From Actinomycetales bacterium UBA1383 (lineage in GTDB: Bacteria; Actinomycetota; Actinomycetes; Actinomycetales; Actinomycetaceae): a stretch of 33,234 nucleotides of DNA. Of the stretch, positions 23,155 to 31,794 are shown one piece after another. The DNA lies in assembly GCA_002305415.1 (NCBI GenBank), contig DBQX01000126.1, positions 1-33,234 of the forward strand, given 5' to 3'. The notes under the pieces were generated by a model. That model made no database searches and was not told the origin of the DNA. It saw nothing but the letters and a program-made list of their open reading frames with translations. A program made the translations under genes and the position numbers. How positions within the stretch are numbered: the first letter of the stretch is position 1; each line of letters starts with the position of its first letter.

Positions 23155-24570
23155 ATGGTCGAGGACGGCGGGAACGCGCTGGTGGCGGGGGTGAGAGGCC
23201 CCGAGGTGACGACGGCGGAGCTCGCCGGGCTCGTGGTCCGCCTGGCCGCGTGCCCGGCCGGGGTGACCGAGGCGGAGAACATCGCCCGGCTCCGGGTGCT
23301 GGAGGAACTGAAAGCGGCGTGCGCCGGTGCGCAGGTCCGCGAGACCACCGCCCTTCAGACCGCCCGCCGCGACGCCGAACGGGCGCGCGGGGTACCCGCC
23401 CGGCGGCAAGGCCGTGGCCTGGCCGGCGAGATCGCTCTCGCCCGCCGCGAGTCGCCCTGGTGCGGGTCGCGCTGGCTCACCGCGGCCCGTACCCTGACCA
23501 ACGACCTGCCCCACACCCTGGCCGCGGTGACCCGCGGGGCCCTGTCCGAGGCCCGCGCCCTGCTCGTGGTCCGGGAGACCACCCACCTGTCCCCCGCGCA
23601 GCGCCGCGAACTGGATGCCCGCCTCGCCGGGCGGATCCACCAGTGGGGCGACCGGGAAGTGGTCGCCCACACCCGCGCCCACGCCCACGCCCTCGACCCC
23701 CGCGACGCCACCGAACGGGCCCGCACCGCGGAGAGGGACCGCCTGGTCACGATCGCCTCCGCCGCCGAATCGATGGTCCACCTGTCAGCCCTGCTGCCCA
23801 AAGCCCAGGGCATCGCCGCGTGGCAGGCCCTCGGACAGGCCACCGGCCAGGTCATCGCCGCTGGCCGGGCCGCGGGCCGCACCCGGGACCAGGTCCGCGC
23901 CGACCTGCTCGTCGAACTGCTCACCGGGCAGGAAACCGCCACCGCCGTCCCGGTCGAGGTCCACCTCATCATGACCGACACCACCCTCCACGGCCACCAC
24001 CCCGCCGGCACCGGTACCGGGGTCGCGGACCCCGCGGAGGAACCCGCCTGGCTCGTCGGGCACGGCCCCCTGCCCGCCCAGATCGCCCGGGACCTGCTCG
24101 CTCCGGAACAGGACGGGCCCTCCGGCACCACCCGGGTGTGGCTCCGCCGGCTCTACACCCACCCCGAGTCCGGCCACCTGGTCGCGATGGACTCCCGCCG
24201 CCGGGTGTTCCCCGCCCTGCTACGCCGCATGATCATCCTCCGGGACGACACCTGCCGCACCCCGTGGTGTGACGCCCCCATTCGCCACACCGACCACGCC
24301 ACCCCCCACGCCCGCGGCGGACCCACCACCTGGACCAACTCCTCCGGACTGTGCGAGCGCTGCAACCACACCAAGGAGAACCCCGGCTGGCGACACCGGG
24401 CTTCCCCCGAACACCTCACCATCACCACCCCCACCGGACACGCCTACCACCACGACACCCCACCCCTGCTCCGCGGCCACCCACCCCGACCGCCATCCGG
24501 ACCCCACTCCCGAATCGAGCACCACCTCCACGCCCACATCGACATCCACTGGCTCCCCCACGCCAGCTGA
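23155..24570 (+). CDS. DUF222 / HNH endonuclease-domain protein (13E12 repeat family)
   Basis: A 471-residue protein with an N-terminal DUF222 region (about residues 15-330, helical, Ala/Arg-rich). It is followed by an HNH nuclease domain (about 355-430): CRTPWCDAPIRHTDHATP, HARGGPTTWTNSSGLCERC and NHTKENPGW. The zinc CxxxxC and CxxC pairs and the central His are intact, so the nuclease looks active. The tail is His/Pro-rich. These genes are multicopy in actinobacteria (13E12 elements of mycobacteria) and behave like mobile or homing elements, but their job is unproven. The ATG at 23155 has a short GGGAG before it. The gene abuts a broken protease gene, and a second copy's tail lies at the window's left edge. 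Confidence 0.93.
   Translation: MVEDGGNALVAGVRGPEVTTAELAGLVVRLAACPAGVTEAENIARLRVLEELKAACAGAQVRETTALQTARRDAERARGVPARRQGRGLAGEIALARRESPWCGSRWLTAARTLTNDLPHTLAAVTRGALSEARALLVVRETTHLSPAQRRELDARLAGRIHQWGDREVVAHTRAHAHALDPRDATERARTAERDRLVTIASAAESMVHLSALLPKAQGIAAWQALGQATGQVIAAGRAAGRTRDQVRADLLVELLTGQETATAVPVEVHLIMTDTTLHGHHPAGTGTGVADPAEEPAWLVGHGPLPAQIARDLLAPEQDGPSGTTRVWLRRLYTHPESGHLVAMDSRRRVFPALLRRMIILRDDTCRTPWCDAPIRHTDHATPHARGGPTTWTNSSGLCERCNHTKENPGWRHRASPEHLTITTPTGHAYHHDTPPLLRGHPPRPPSGPHSRIEHHLHAHIDIHWLPHAS
24424..24465 (+). repeat. Direct repeat shared with the left window edge (bases 1-42)
   Basis: This part of the DUF222/HNH gene tail matches bases 1-42 of the window with only a few mismatches, in the same orientation and about 24.4 kb apart. 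Both encode the TPTGH...HHxDTPPL segment. The repeat probably extends leftward outside the window, where the rest of the other copy should lie. Confidence 0.7.
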
Positions 24571-24584
24571 CCCGGAGGCCGCAG

Positions 24585-24890
24585 TCAGGCGAGCAGCCGG
24601 GTGAGGGCCGCGGCGGCGGCCCCGAGAACCACCACCAGCAGGAAGGGCGCCCGCAGTACGAGGGCCACCGCCGCCGCCGCGAGCGCGACCACGCGCGCGT
24701 CGAGTACCACCGCGGCACCGGACGCGAAGGTGTTCGTCATGACGAGGGCGGCGAGGAGCCCGACCGTCACCGTCGAGCTGAGACGGAGCACCCACGGGCT
24801 CTCCAGCCACGCGGCCGGAACGAGGTAGCCGGCGAACTTCGTCACGTAGGCGATCGCGGCCGCGCCGAGGATCCACCACCAGAGGTTCAT
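24585..24890 (-). CDS. azlD: AzlD family branched-chain amino acid transport subunit
   Basis: A 101-residue membrane protein starting MNLWWWILGAAAIAYVTKFA with three to four hydrophobic helices. Size and layout are typical of AzlD, the small partner of AzlC in exporters of branched-chain or other hydrophobic amino acids (the Corynebacterium pair is BrnFE). The ATG overlaps the AzlC stop in an ATGA junction, which fixes the start. A much longer in-frame reading on this strand simply runs through the azlC region in another frame. The conserved block here is VTKFAGYLVP near the N-terminus. It is convergent with the DUF222/HNH gene after 14 bases. Confidence 0.88.
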   Translation of the reverse strand: MNLWWWILGAAAIAYVTKFAGYLVPAAWLESPWVLRLSSTVTVGLLAALVMTNTFASGAAVVLDARVVALAAAAVALVLRAPFLLVVVLGAAAAALTRLLA

Positions 24891-25591
24891 CGCGCCCCCT
24901 GGACGACCCGGCGGTGCTGCAGCACGCCCATCGCCGCGGCCACCCCAGCGGCCACGATGATCGGGATCCCGGGCGGCACCACCGGCGTCACGACGACGGT
25001 CACCACAGCGGCCACCACCGCCACCGCCCACGGGTCGCGGCCGTGGAGGCGGGGCCACAGCAGGCCGAGGAACGCGGCGACGGCGGCGCCGTCGAGACCC
25101 CAGGCCCTCGGGTCGCCGAGCATGTCCCCAGCGAGCGCGCCGACCAGAGTGAAGAGGTTCCAGAGGAACCACACCCCGAGACCGGCCGTCCAGAATCCGC
25201 GGTACTCCTCGTCGGGGTGCTCCTGGGAGGATGCGGTGGCCACGGACTCGTCGATCGTCACGTGGGCCTGAAGCAGCTTCCGGGGCCAGCCGGGCCGCAG
25301 CAGCGCGTTCATCTGCACGCCGTACACCGCGTTCCGGATCCCCAGGAGGGAGGCCGCCGCCGTCGCCGCGGCCGCTGTGCCGCCGCCGCCCAGCACGCCA
25401 GCGAACGCGAACTGCGACCCGCCGGTGAACATGAGGGCGCTCAGCGCGCACGCCTGGGCCACGCTCAACCCGGCCGCCACCGCGAGCGCGCCGAACGAGA
25501 TGCCGTACAGCCCCGTGGCGAGGGAGATCGACAGCCCCATTCGCACCGCGGGCGTCAGGCGCGCGGAGGTGCGGGCGAGCGCGGTGGACAC
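24887..25591 (-). CDS. azlC: AzlC family branched-chain amino acid exporter, large subunit
   Basis: A 234-residue membrane protein with about seven hydrophobic segments. Family landmarks are LYGISFGALAVAAGLSVAQA, LMFTGGSQFAFAGVL, LLGIRNAVYGVQM, HVTIDESVATAS and GLGVWFLWNLFTLVGA. With AzlD it exports branched-chain amino acids or azaleucine-like analogues across the inner membrane. The start at 25591 is GTG with GAGGG almost touching it; Met18 is a less likely alternative. No Lrp-type regulator, often found next to this pair, is present in the window. Family call is strong; substrate is from the family. Confidence 0.9.
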   Translation of the reverse strand: MSTALARTSARLTPAVRMGLSISLATGLYGISFGALAVAAGLSVAQACALSALMFTGGSQFAFAGVLGGGGTAAAATAAASLLGIRNAVYGVQMNALLRPGWPRKLLQAHVTIDESVATASSQEHPDEEYRGFWTAGLGVWFLWNLFTLVGALAGDMLGDPRAWGLDGAAVAAFLGLLWPRLHGRDPWAVAVVAAVVTVVVTPVVPPGIPIIVAAGVAAAMGVLQHRRVVQGAR

Positions 25592-25646
25592 CCCTCGAGG
25601 CTACCGCCGCGCCCGCACGGGCACGGAGCCGGTTGCCGTTGGCCAG

Positions 25647-26411
25647 TCACTCGGCGACCCGGGCCGTTTCCTCGGCCGGTTCCGGGTCCTCGTCCCCGGT
25701 GAGCCGCGCGTAGGAAAGGCCCGCGATCACGGCACCCACCACGGGGACCACGAGGAACATCCACACCTGGGCGAGGGCCTCGCCCCCGCCGAACCACGCC
25801 GTCGCCAGCGAGCGCGCCGGGTTCACGGAGGTGTTGGTGACGGGAATCGAGATGAGGTGGATGAGGGTGAGGGCGAGACCGATGGCGAGCGGGCCGAACC
25901 CGGCAGGGGCCTTCTTCGAGGTGGACCCGAGGATCACCCAGAGGAAGACGGCGGTGAGGACGAGTTCCACGACCACAGCGGCCAGGAAGCCGTAGCCGTC
26001 CGGGGACCTCTCGCCCCAGCCGTTGGTGGCGAAGCCGGACTCGACGGCGTTGAAGCCCTCCTTCCCGGACGCGACGAGGTAGAGGACGCCGGCGCCGAGG
26101 GAGCCACCGATGATCTGGGCCGCGATGTACGGGCCGACTGCGGCCCACTCGACGCGCTTCGCGACGGCCAGCCCCATGGTGACGGCCGGGTTGAAGTGCC
26201 CGCCCGAGATGTGCCCGAGCGCGTACGCACCGGTGACCACGGTGAGGCCGAAGGCGAGCGAGACACCGAGGTGGCCCACACCCACGGGGAAGCCGGCGCC
26301 GCCGACCATCGTGGCACCGAGCACGGCGGTGCCGGCGCCACCGAACACGAGCCAGAAGGTGCCGAGGAACTCCGCCCAGAGTCGCTTGGGCATCGGGGGT
26401 TGCACGGTCAT
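25647..26411 (-). CDS. aqpZ: Aquaporin Z-type water channel
   Basis: A 254-residue membrane channel with six helices and two half-helices. Both NPA motifs are present: GHISGGHFNPAVT (NPA at 74-76) and TNTSVNPARS in the second half. The N-terminus AEFLGTFWLVFGG, the segment YLVASGKEGF and the segment ALTLIHLISIPVTNTS closely resemble Escherichia coli AqpZ, so a water-selective pore is expected rather than a glycerol facilitator. A C-terminal acidic tail of about 20 residues is extra. ATG at 26411 has GGAGGAA just upstream. The gene stands alone between azlC and the nucleotidyltransferase gene. Confidence 0.94.
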   Translation of the reverse strand: MTVQPPMPKRLWAEFLGTFWLVFGGAGTAVLGATMVGGAGFPVGVGHLGVSLAFGLTVVTGAYALGHISGGHFNPAVTMGLAVAKRVEWAAVGPYIAAQIIGGSLGAGVLYLVASGKEGFNAVESGFATNGWGERSPDGYGFLAAVVVELVLTAVFLWVILGSTSKKAPAGFGPLAIGLALTLIHLISIPVTNTSVNPARSLATAWFGGGEALAQVWMFLVVPVVGAVIAGLSYARLTGDEDPEPAEETARVAE

Positions 26412-26437
26412 GGTTCCTCCACATCCTGAGGGGTCAG

Positions 26438-26447
26438 CGAGTACTCG
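26438..26447. promoter_or_regulatory. 10-base palindrome upstream of aqpZ
   Basis: CGAGTACTCG is self-complementary and lies 27-36 bases upstream of the aquaporin start, in the 68-base gap before the gene. It sits where a promoter or operator would be. A palindrome of this length can easily occur by chance. Confidence 0.2.
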
Positions 26448-26479
26448 ATGGACGATAGCTGGCCCCGGTGACAGGGACG

Positions 26480-27535
26480 TTACGACACGGCGTCGTGACG
26501 CTGCGCCGCGAGGAAGGCCCCGAGGTCCGGGTAGCGCTCGATGACGGCCCCGCCACTCTCGATGGCGCGGACCAGGGTGGCCTCGGCGGCGTCGAGGCGC
26601 GAGCGGAGGCGGGAGAGGTCCGCAGGGTCGTGGGCCTCGAGAAGCCCCGGGAGCCCGACCGCCACCGGGACCTCGTCGTCGAGGCAATCCTGCAGCAGGA
26701 CGGCGGCGAGGAAGGCTGCCACCGGGTCGCCCGCGTCGCAGGCGACCCTCACCTTGGTGAACGAAGAACTGATCTCCTCGTACACGTGGGCGAGGGTGTG
26801 GACGTCGACGACGGCGGCACCGCGGGCGGGCAGCGGCGGCGCCGACCCGGCGTCGTCGTCCTCGAGGAATCTCGCGGTGGCGGCGAGCAGGGCACCGGTC
26901 CGGTCGAGCACGGCGCCCGCGTCCGGTGCGGCCGCCAGCCCGAGGAACAGGGGCAGGAAGCCTGAGGGCGTGCTCAGGCCGGCGAGGTCGTCGATCAGGC
27001 GCTTCGGCCCGTGGTGGAAGTACGTGCCATTGGCGAAGGCCACGGCCTGGGCGAGCTCCAGCGCGACGAGTCCCGCCTGGGTGCGGAGGCGGCCGACGTC
27101 GTCGAGCGCCGCGGTCCCGTCCCACCTCGCCCGCGCGCGCCCGAGTCGCTCCACCGCCCGGTGGTGGGTCAGCTCCTCGTCGGCCAGATTCGCCTGGAGC
27201 CGGGCGCGCAGGCCCAGGAACCGGGCCTCCTCCGCGGGCGAGGCGGCGTGGAGCACGACGGAGTCCCCCAGCAGGGGCATGAGGGGCTCCCGCAGGTCGG
27301 CCAGCCCCTCCACGCGCTCCCAGCGCAGGGGGAAGATGTCGTAGCCGATGCCGTCGATGATGAACGTGCGCGCGAAGGCGAGTCCCCGTTCGGTGCGCGG
27401 GACGAAGAAGCAGTCGATGTCCGAATGCGGACCCGCCGTCCGGGTGACGTGCGAACCGTAGAGGACCACGAGGGCCACGTCATCCGGGAAGTCCCGCGCC
27501 GCCGTGGCGCGGATCCACTCGACCAGTCGGAGCAC
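26480..27535 (-). CDS. Nucleotidyltransferase-fold protein
   Basis: A 351-residue protein whose N-terminus carries the polymerase-beta-type nucleotidyltransferase signature: LYGSHVTRTAGPHSDIDCFF (GS then DxD), with a possible third acidic residue in YDIFPL. The remaining 250 residues are helical and acidic, with HHRAVERLGRARARW and TYFHHGPKR, like the substrate-binding domains of stand-alone transferases. Members adenylylate antibiotics, nucleotides or proteins, and the target here is unknown. It is not the small MNT toxin-antitoxin type, because it is too long and has no HEPN partner beside it. The start is GTG at 27535 with a GGAGG that touches it; a later GTG at Val5 is possible. It is divergent from the SDR gene. 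Confidence 0.75.
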   Translation of the reverse strand: MLRLVEWIRATAARDFPDDVALVVLYGSHVTRTAGPHSDIDCFFVPRTERGLAFARTFIIDGIGYDIFPLRWERVEGLADLREPLMPLLGDSVVLHAASPAEEARFLGLRARLQANLADEELTHHRAVERLGRARARWDGTAALDDVGRLRTQAGLVALELAQAVAFANGTYFHHGPKRLIDDLAGLSTPSGFLPLFLGLAAAPDAGAVLDRTGALLAATARFLEDDDAGSAPPLPARGAAVVDVHTLAHVYEEISSSFTKVRVACDAGDPVAAFLAAVLLQDCLDDEVPVAVGLPGLLEAHDPADLSRLRSRLDAAEATLVRAIESGGAVIERYPDLGAFLAAQRHDAVS

Positions 27536-27623
27536 CCTCCGAGCCTATCCGCCACCGGATGCGAACAGGGGCCCGGATTGTTAGATTTGTCACATCCCCA
27601 ATCCCCCTCCGAAAGGTATCCCC

Positions 27624-28400
27624 ATGCGCACCTACGTCATCACCGGCGCCGCCTCCGGCATCGGGAAGGCCACGTCCGAACTGCTCCAGGAGCGCGGACA
27701 CGCCGTCATCGGCGTGGACCTCAAGGGCTCGGACGTCGACGCCGACCTCTCCACCGCCGAGGGGCGCGCCACCATGGTCGAGGCCGTCACCGAGAAGTCG
27801 GGCGGCTCCATCGACGCGATCATCGCCTGCGCCGGCCTGTCCACCCCCACGGTGGCGACGGCGAAGGTGAACTACTACGGCGCCGTCGGCACGCTCACGG
27901 GCCTGCGGCCGTTGCTGGCCGGCTCCGAGGCACCGCGCGCCGTCGCGATCGCCTCGATGGCCTCACTGTTCCCGCCGGACGACGAGCTGCTCCACCTCTT
28001 CCTCGACGGCGCGGAGGAGGACGCAATCGCACGGGCCGCGGTGCTGGCGGCCAACGACCAGCTCTCCGCACAGATCTATGGCACCTCCAAGCGCGCGCTC
28101 GCGCTGTGGATCCGGCGCCACGCCGCCCGCGAGGAGTGGGCGCACGCCGGGATCCCGCTGAACGCCGTCGCCCCGGGCATCATCCGCACGCCCATGACGA
28201 AGGACCTGACCGCCACCGAGGAGGCCACGAAGGCGCTGCTCGAGATGGTGCCGATGCCGCTGAACGGCATCGCGGACGCGATCGTGGTCGCCCGTCTTCT
28301 GGCGTGGTTGACCAGCGAGGAGAACACCCACCTCTGCGGCCAGGTGGTCTTCGTGGACGGCGGCTCGGACGTGATCATCCGCGGCGAGAGCACCTGGTGA
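27624..28400 (+). CDS. SDR family oxidoreductase, 3-alpha-hydroxysteroid dehydrogenase/carbonyl reductase type
   Basis: A 258-residue short-chain dehydrogenase. The cofactor loop is TGAASGIG near the N-terminus and the next strand ends VIGVDLKGSDVDADLST, suggesting an NAD(H) preference from the Asp. Catalytic Ser lies in IASMAS and Tyr/Lys in YGTSK, and the C-terminus has VFVDGGSDVIIR. The order of blocks, the ADLSTAEGR segment and the missing NAG-type linker resemble the Comamonas 3-alpha-hydroxysteroid dehydrogenase/carbonyl reductase group. The natural substrate in this organism may be a different ketone. ATG at 27624 has AAAGG 7 bases upstream. It stands alone, convergent with cardiolipin synthase after 9 bases. 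Confidence 0.9.
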   Translation: MRTYVITGAASGIGKATSELLQERGHAVIGVDLKGSDVDADLSTAEGRATMVEAVTEKSGGSIDAIIACAGLSTPTVATAKVNYYGAVGTLTGLRPLLAGSEAPRAVAIASMASLFPPDDELLHLFLDGAEEDAIARAAVLAANDQLSAQIYGTSKRALALWIRRHAAREEWAHAGIPLNAVAPGIIRTPMTKDLTATEEATKALLEMVPMPLNGIADAIVVARLLAWLTSEENTHLCGQVVFVDGGSDVIIRGESTW

Positions 28401-28409
28401 GCTGACCGC

Positions 28410-29867
28410 CTACAGCAGGTTCGAGGCGAGCCGGTAGGCCGAGTCCCGGAAGCGCTGCAGCCGGGTCTGGGCGGCGAAGTCCGCGAGGGTGAGTTCGCGC
28501 GAGCCGGCGATGTCCGCCTCGAACAGCGCGTCGTGCTGCCGGGTGAGCTCGGGGTCGAGGAACCACACCATGAGCTCCTTGTGGAGTTCGAGGCTGCGGA
28601 TGTCCAGGTTGAGCGTGCCGATGACGAACACCTTCCCATCCAGCGTCATCGACTTGGCGTGGAAGAAGCCCGCCGTGTAGTGGTAGACGCGCACCCCGGC
28701 CCGCAGGAGCGGCTCGATGTAGGTGTTGGCCGCGTACCACGCGCTCCTCTTGTCCGGGATGCCCGTCATCATGAGGCGGACGTCCAGGCCGGCGAGGGCA
28801 GCGTTGGTGATTGCCGCCTGCACCTCGGCCGTGGGCACGTAGTACGGGGACTGGATCCACACGCGCTGGCTCGCCTCCCCGATCCCCACCACGTGCGCGC
28901 GGCGCGCCACCTCCCACACCGCGTCGACGCCGGTGCTCACCGTGAGTGCCGGCGTCGCGGTGGTCCCGGGTGGGTACTCCGGGGGGAAGAACCGGTCCGT
29001 GAACAAGTCCTCCTTCTCCACGTCCAGCCAGCGCGCGGCGAACATGGTCTGCAGGGCGGCCACGGCGGGACCGCCGTAGACCACGTGCGTGTCCCGCCAC
29101 GCCGGGTAGCGCTTCCCGCCGTCGATGTACTCCTGGCCCACGTTGCAGCCGCCGGTGTAGCCGAGCACGCCGTCGATCACCACGATCTTGCGGTGGTTGC
29201 GGTAGTTGGCCTGTCCGAGGTCCCGGACGTCGTAGGAGACGCGGCCGCCCGCGGCGGTCAGCTGCTTCAGCTGGTCCTTCCGGTAGATGATGTTGCCGAT
29301 GTAGTCGTTGAGCATCCGCACCTCGACCCCGGCCCGGGCGCGCTCGGAGAGGATGTCAATCAGGTCCTGGGTCAGCTCGTCCCGCTCCCAGATGAAGTAC
29401 ATGAGGTTGATCGTGTCCCGGGCCGCGGCGAGGTCCTTCTTGAGCTGGTCGAACTTCTCGGCGCCGGAGGCGAGGATGCGCACGTCGTACGCCGGGAGCG
29501 GGAAGGACCCCTCCCCGGTCTCCGCGAGTTCGAGCACCTCGGAGAAGCCGAGCTCGCGCGCCGTGTCCTCGCCGTGGGCGATCTCGGCGGCGTAGCGCCC
29601 CCGGAGCCGGGCGTGCACCGGTCCGGCCCTCTCCGCGAGGCGCTCCCACCAGCCGCTGCGCATCGTGCGCTTCCGGAGGTTCCGCCCGAGGAAGAAGTAC
29701 AGCAGCAGCCCGACGCCGGGGAGCAGGAACATGAACAGCAGCCACGTCAGCGTGCGGGTGGGGTCACGCTGGTCGTTGATCAGCAGGATCGCCACCGCGA
29801 CCACGTACAGCGGGATGATCAGCGGAAGCAGGATCCCCACGGTCGCCACGAGTTGCCCTGCGTTCAT
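28410..29867 (-). CDS. cls: Cardiolipin synthase (phospholipase D type)
   Basis: A 485-residue membrane enzyme that joins phosphatidylglycerol molecules into cardiolipin. Two N-terminal helices (LVATVGILLPLIIPLYVVAV and LTWLLFMFLLPGVGLLLYFF) anchor it. Both HKD catalytic motifs are complete: NHRKIVVIDGVLGYTGG and FHAKSMTLDGKVFVIGTLN. Length and layout match bacterial ClsA-type enzymes (about 480 residues). ATG at 29867 has GGAGG 5 bases upstream, which is better than the in-frame codon at 29879. The HAD protein gene lies 67 bases upstream on the same strand and could share a transcript. Confidence 0.94.
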   Translation of the reverse strand: MNAGQLVATVGILLPLIIPLYVVAVAILLINDQRDPTRTLTWLLFMFLLPGVGLLLYFFLGRNLRKRTMRSGWWERLAERAGPVHARLRGRYAAEIAHGEDTARELGFSEVLELAETGEGSFPLPAYDVRILASGAEKFDQLKKDLAAARDTINLMYFIWERDELTQDLIDILSERARAGVEVRMLNDYIGNIIYRKDQLKQLTAAGGRVSYDVRDLGQANYRNHRKIVVIDGVLGYTGGCNVGQEYIDGGKRYPAWRDTHVVYGGPAVAALQTMFAARWLDVEKEDLFTDRFFPPEYPPGTTATPALTVSTGVDAVWEVARRAHVVGIGEASQRVWIQSPYYVPTAEVQAAITNAALAGLDVRLMMTGIPDKRSAWYAANTYIEPLLRAGVRVYHYTAGFFHAKSMTLDGKVFVIGTLNLDIRSLELHKELMVWFLDPELTRQHDALFEADIAGSRELTLADFAAQTRLQRFRDSAYRLASNLL

Positions 29868-29934
29868 CCGGACCTCCACCGCCGATGGGTTCGCCGAAAG
29901 CTACCACTCGTGGCGCCACCGCCGGGGCGACGGC

Positions 29935-30651
29935 TCATCCCCCGCCGAGGGTGGTCGCGAGCTGGTCGAGCGAGGCGATCACCGGGACGTCTCCTCCGGC
30001 CCCGCGCCGGTGCCGGTCGAGCAACACCCCCGTGAGACCGGCCGCCTGTGCCCCGCCGACATCCCGGTCGAGGGAGTCCCCGACGTAGAGCGCCTCCTCC
30101 GGCCGCGCGCCGAACGCCGCGAGCGCGGGGGCGAACATGCGGTGGTCGGGCTTCCGGTAGCCGAGATCGCTCGAGACCACCATGACCTCGAAGATCCCCT
30201 CAAGCCCGGTCTCGCGCAGTTCCGCCTCTAGGAACACCCGCTGCGCGTCGGTCACGAGGCCCAGCCGGTGGTGTCGTCCCAGCTCCCGCAGGGCGGGCAG
30301 CGTGTCGGGGAACACCTCGAGCCACCGCATCGAAGCCGTCCGGAAGGCGCGGGCGGCGGGCGTGGAGAGGCGGGCCGCGCCGGCGTCGTCGGCCCCGAGT
30401 TCGCCGAGGAGCCGGCGGAGGACGTCCTCGACGTCGAACTCCGGGTGCGGCTCGGGGCTCGCGGCGATGTTCTCCCACACGAGGGCGTGGTAGCGACCGC
30501 GGAGCGCGTCGGGGGCGGCGTCGAGTCCGTGTCCCCGCAGGAAGGCGGCGAACCGTTCCCAGGTGGCCGGCTCGTGTTCGTCGGTGCGGATGCCGATGAG
30601 GGTCTGGTAGCAGTCGAAGAGGAGCACGCGGGTGCCGGGGTCGATCCGCAC
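29935..30651 (-). CDS. HAD-family hydrolase with a dehalogenase-like motif I
   Basis: A 238-residue HAD-fold enzyme. Motif I is LLFDCYQTLIG: the nucleophile Asp is present, but the second Asp of the phosphatase DxD is replaced by Tyr, as in L-2-haloacid dehalogenases (DxYGT). Motif II LVTDAQ, motif III Lys in YRKPDHRMF and motif IV VGDSLDRDV are present, and a helical cap lies between about residues 20 and 90. A normal phosphatase reaction is therefore doubtful; dehalogenase or another activity is possible. GTG at 30651 has GGAGG 5 bases upstream, making it preferable to the GTG at 30657. It is divergent from the APH-fold gene. Confidence 0.85.
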   Translation of the reverse strand: MRIDPGTRVLLFDCYQTLIGIRTDEHEPATWERFAAFLRGHGLDAAPDALRGRYHALVWENIAASPEPHPEFDVEDVLRRLLGELGADDAGAARLSTPAARAFRTASMRWLEVFPDTLPALRELGRHHRLGLVTDAQRVFLEAELRETGLEGIFEVMVVSSDLGYRKPDHRMFAPALAAFGARPEEALYVGDSLDRDVGGAQAAGLTGVLLDRHRRGAGGDVPVIASLDQLATTLGGG

Positions 30652-30754
30652 CGGCACCTCCTCATCCCGAGCCGTCCACAGGGCGTTGCCAGTACGATGT
30701 CATGACTCGCGGTTCAGCGCCCCTCGCGGGCGCGGCCAGGCGGATCGGAGGGCC

Positions 30755-31780
30755 ATGGACCACTTCGAGGCGGTGCCGTTCGAGCCCCCGACGAACGCGC
30801 CGGCCTTCACGCTGAGCTCGTGGTTCGACGTCCCCTCGGACTCGCCCATCCCGCTGTACCTCTACCGCGACCACTGGGACCTGCCCGGGCGCCCCCAGCT
30901 GTGGGAGGCGGCGCGCCTCACGCGCGCCATCTACCTCTACCGCGAGAAGGCCACGCAGTGGACCGTGCTCGTCAAGTTCTACCGCGAGAAGGTCTCCGAT
31001 CCGGTGTGGGCCGAGCGCCACGCCACCAACGAGTTCGAGTGCACCCGGCGGGCGCAGTCGTTCCTGCCCGATCCGGCCCTCCGGGCACCACGCACCCTGG
31101 CCCGCCGGCGGGACGTGCTGTTCCTCGAGCACGTGGACGGGCTGACGCTGGAGGACGCCGCCGCGATACGCCGCACCCGCCCGGGCATGCTGCTGCGGGT
31201 CCTCGAGGACACCGCCCGGCTGCTCGCCTCCCTGCACGTCAGCGGCCGGACGCCCGAGTCGGAACCGGACCTCGGCTGGGACGTCGGACGCGCCCACGCC
31301 TACGTCGGCGACCTGTCCCACGCCGGCGTCCTGAAGGACGACACGCTCGTCTCCGAGGCATTGCACCGGCTGATCGACCGCTGGGCGGCGGACCCTGCGA
31401 TGGCCGAGTTCGTCCCCGGCTGGATCCACGGGGACGCCACCACCTCGAACTTCATCGTGGCGCACGCCGGGGGCCTCGTGGCCATCGACTGGGAGCGGAT
31501 GCGCGAGGCGGACCCCGCGAGCGAGGTGGGACGACTGCTCGCCGAGGTCACCCACGCGATCCTGCGCTACGGCGGCAACAGCGACGAGGCCTCCGAGGTC
31601 GACGTCTTCACCCGCTCGGCCTACGCGGGCGCCCTGCCGGACGACTGGGACGCCGACGCCCTGCTGCACCGGTCCACCTTCCACCAGGCGTCCAGCACCC
31701 TCCGGATCGCGAGGAACGGCTGGCTCACCCGGCTGGAACGCATGGGCATGGTCGCCCAGGCGATGGCGCTGCTCGCCTGA
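30755..31780 (+). CDS. Phosphotransferase of the APH/choline-kinase fold
   Basis: A 341-residue kinase-like protein. The N-lobe has the presumed ATP-binding Lys in TVLVKFYRE. The catalytic loop is WIHGDATTSNFIV (HGDxxxxN) and the metal-binding Asp lies in VAIDWERM. This is the aminoglycoside phosphotransferase/choline kinase fold, whose members phosphorylate antibiotics, sugars, amino alcohols or proteins; nothing here points to resistance in particular. ATG at 30755 has GGAGGG 2-3 bases upstream and gives a clean N-terminus; longer readings would enter the upstream divergent promoter. It stands alone and is convergent with the repeat-rich gene after 14 bases. Confidence 0.85.
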   Translation: MDHFEAVPFEPPTNAPAFTLSSWFDVPSDSPIPLYLYRDHWDLPGRPQLWEAARLTRAIYLYREKATQWTVLVKFYREKVSDPVWAERHATNEFECTRRAQSFLPDPALRAPRTLARRRDVLFLEHVDGLTLEDAAAIRRTRPGMLLRVLEDTARLLASLHVSGRTPESEPDLGWDVGRAHAYVGDLSHAGVLKDDTLVSEALHRLIDRWAADPAMAEFVPGWIHGDATTSNFIVAHAGGLVAIDWERMREADPASEVGRLLAEVTHAILRYGGNSDEASEVDVFTRSAYAGALPDDWDADALLHRSTFHQASSTLRIARNGWLTRLERMGMVAQAMALLA

Positions 31781-31794
31781 CACGTCGGTGGCTT

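Noticed and set aside
26438..26447. Treating the 10-base palindrome before aqpZ as a finding
   Set aside because: It is short enough to be chance, with no second copy or known regulator; it is kept only as a low-confidence feature.
26412..27125. N-terminal extension of aquaporin upstream of 26411
   Set aside because: The extension is out-of-frame sequence of the nucleotidyltransferase gene. The AqpZ-like start and ribosome site are at 26411.
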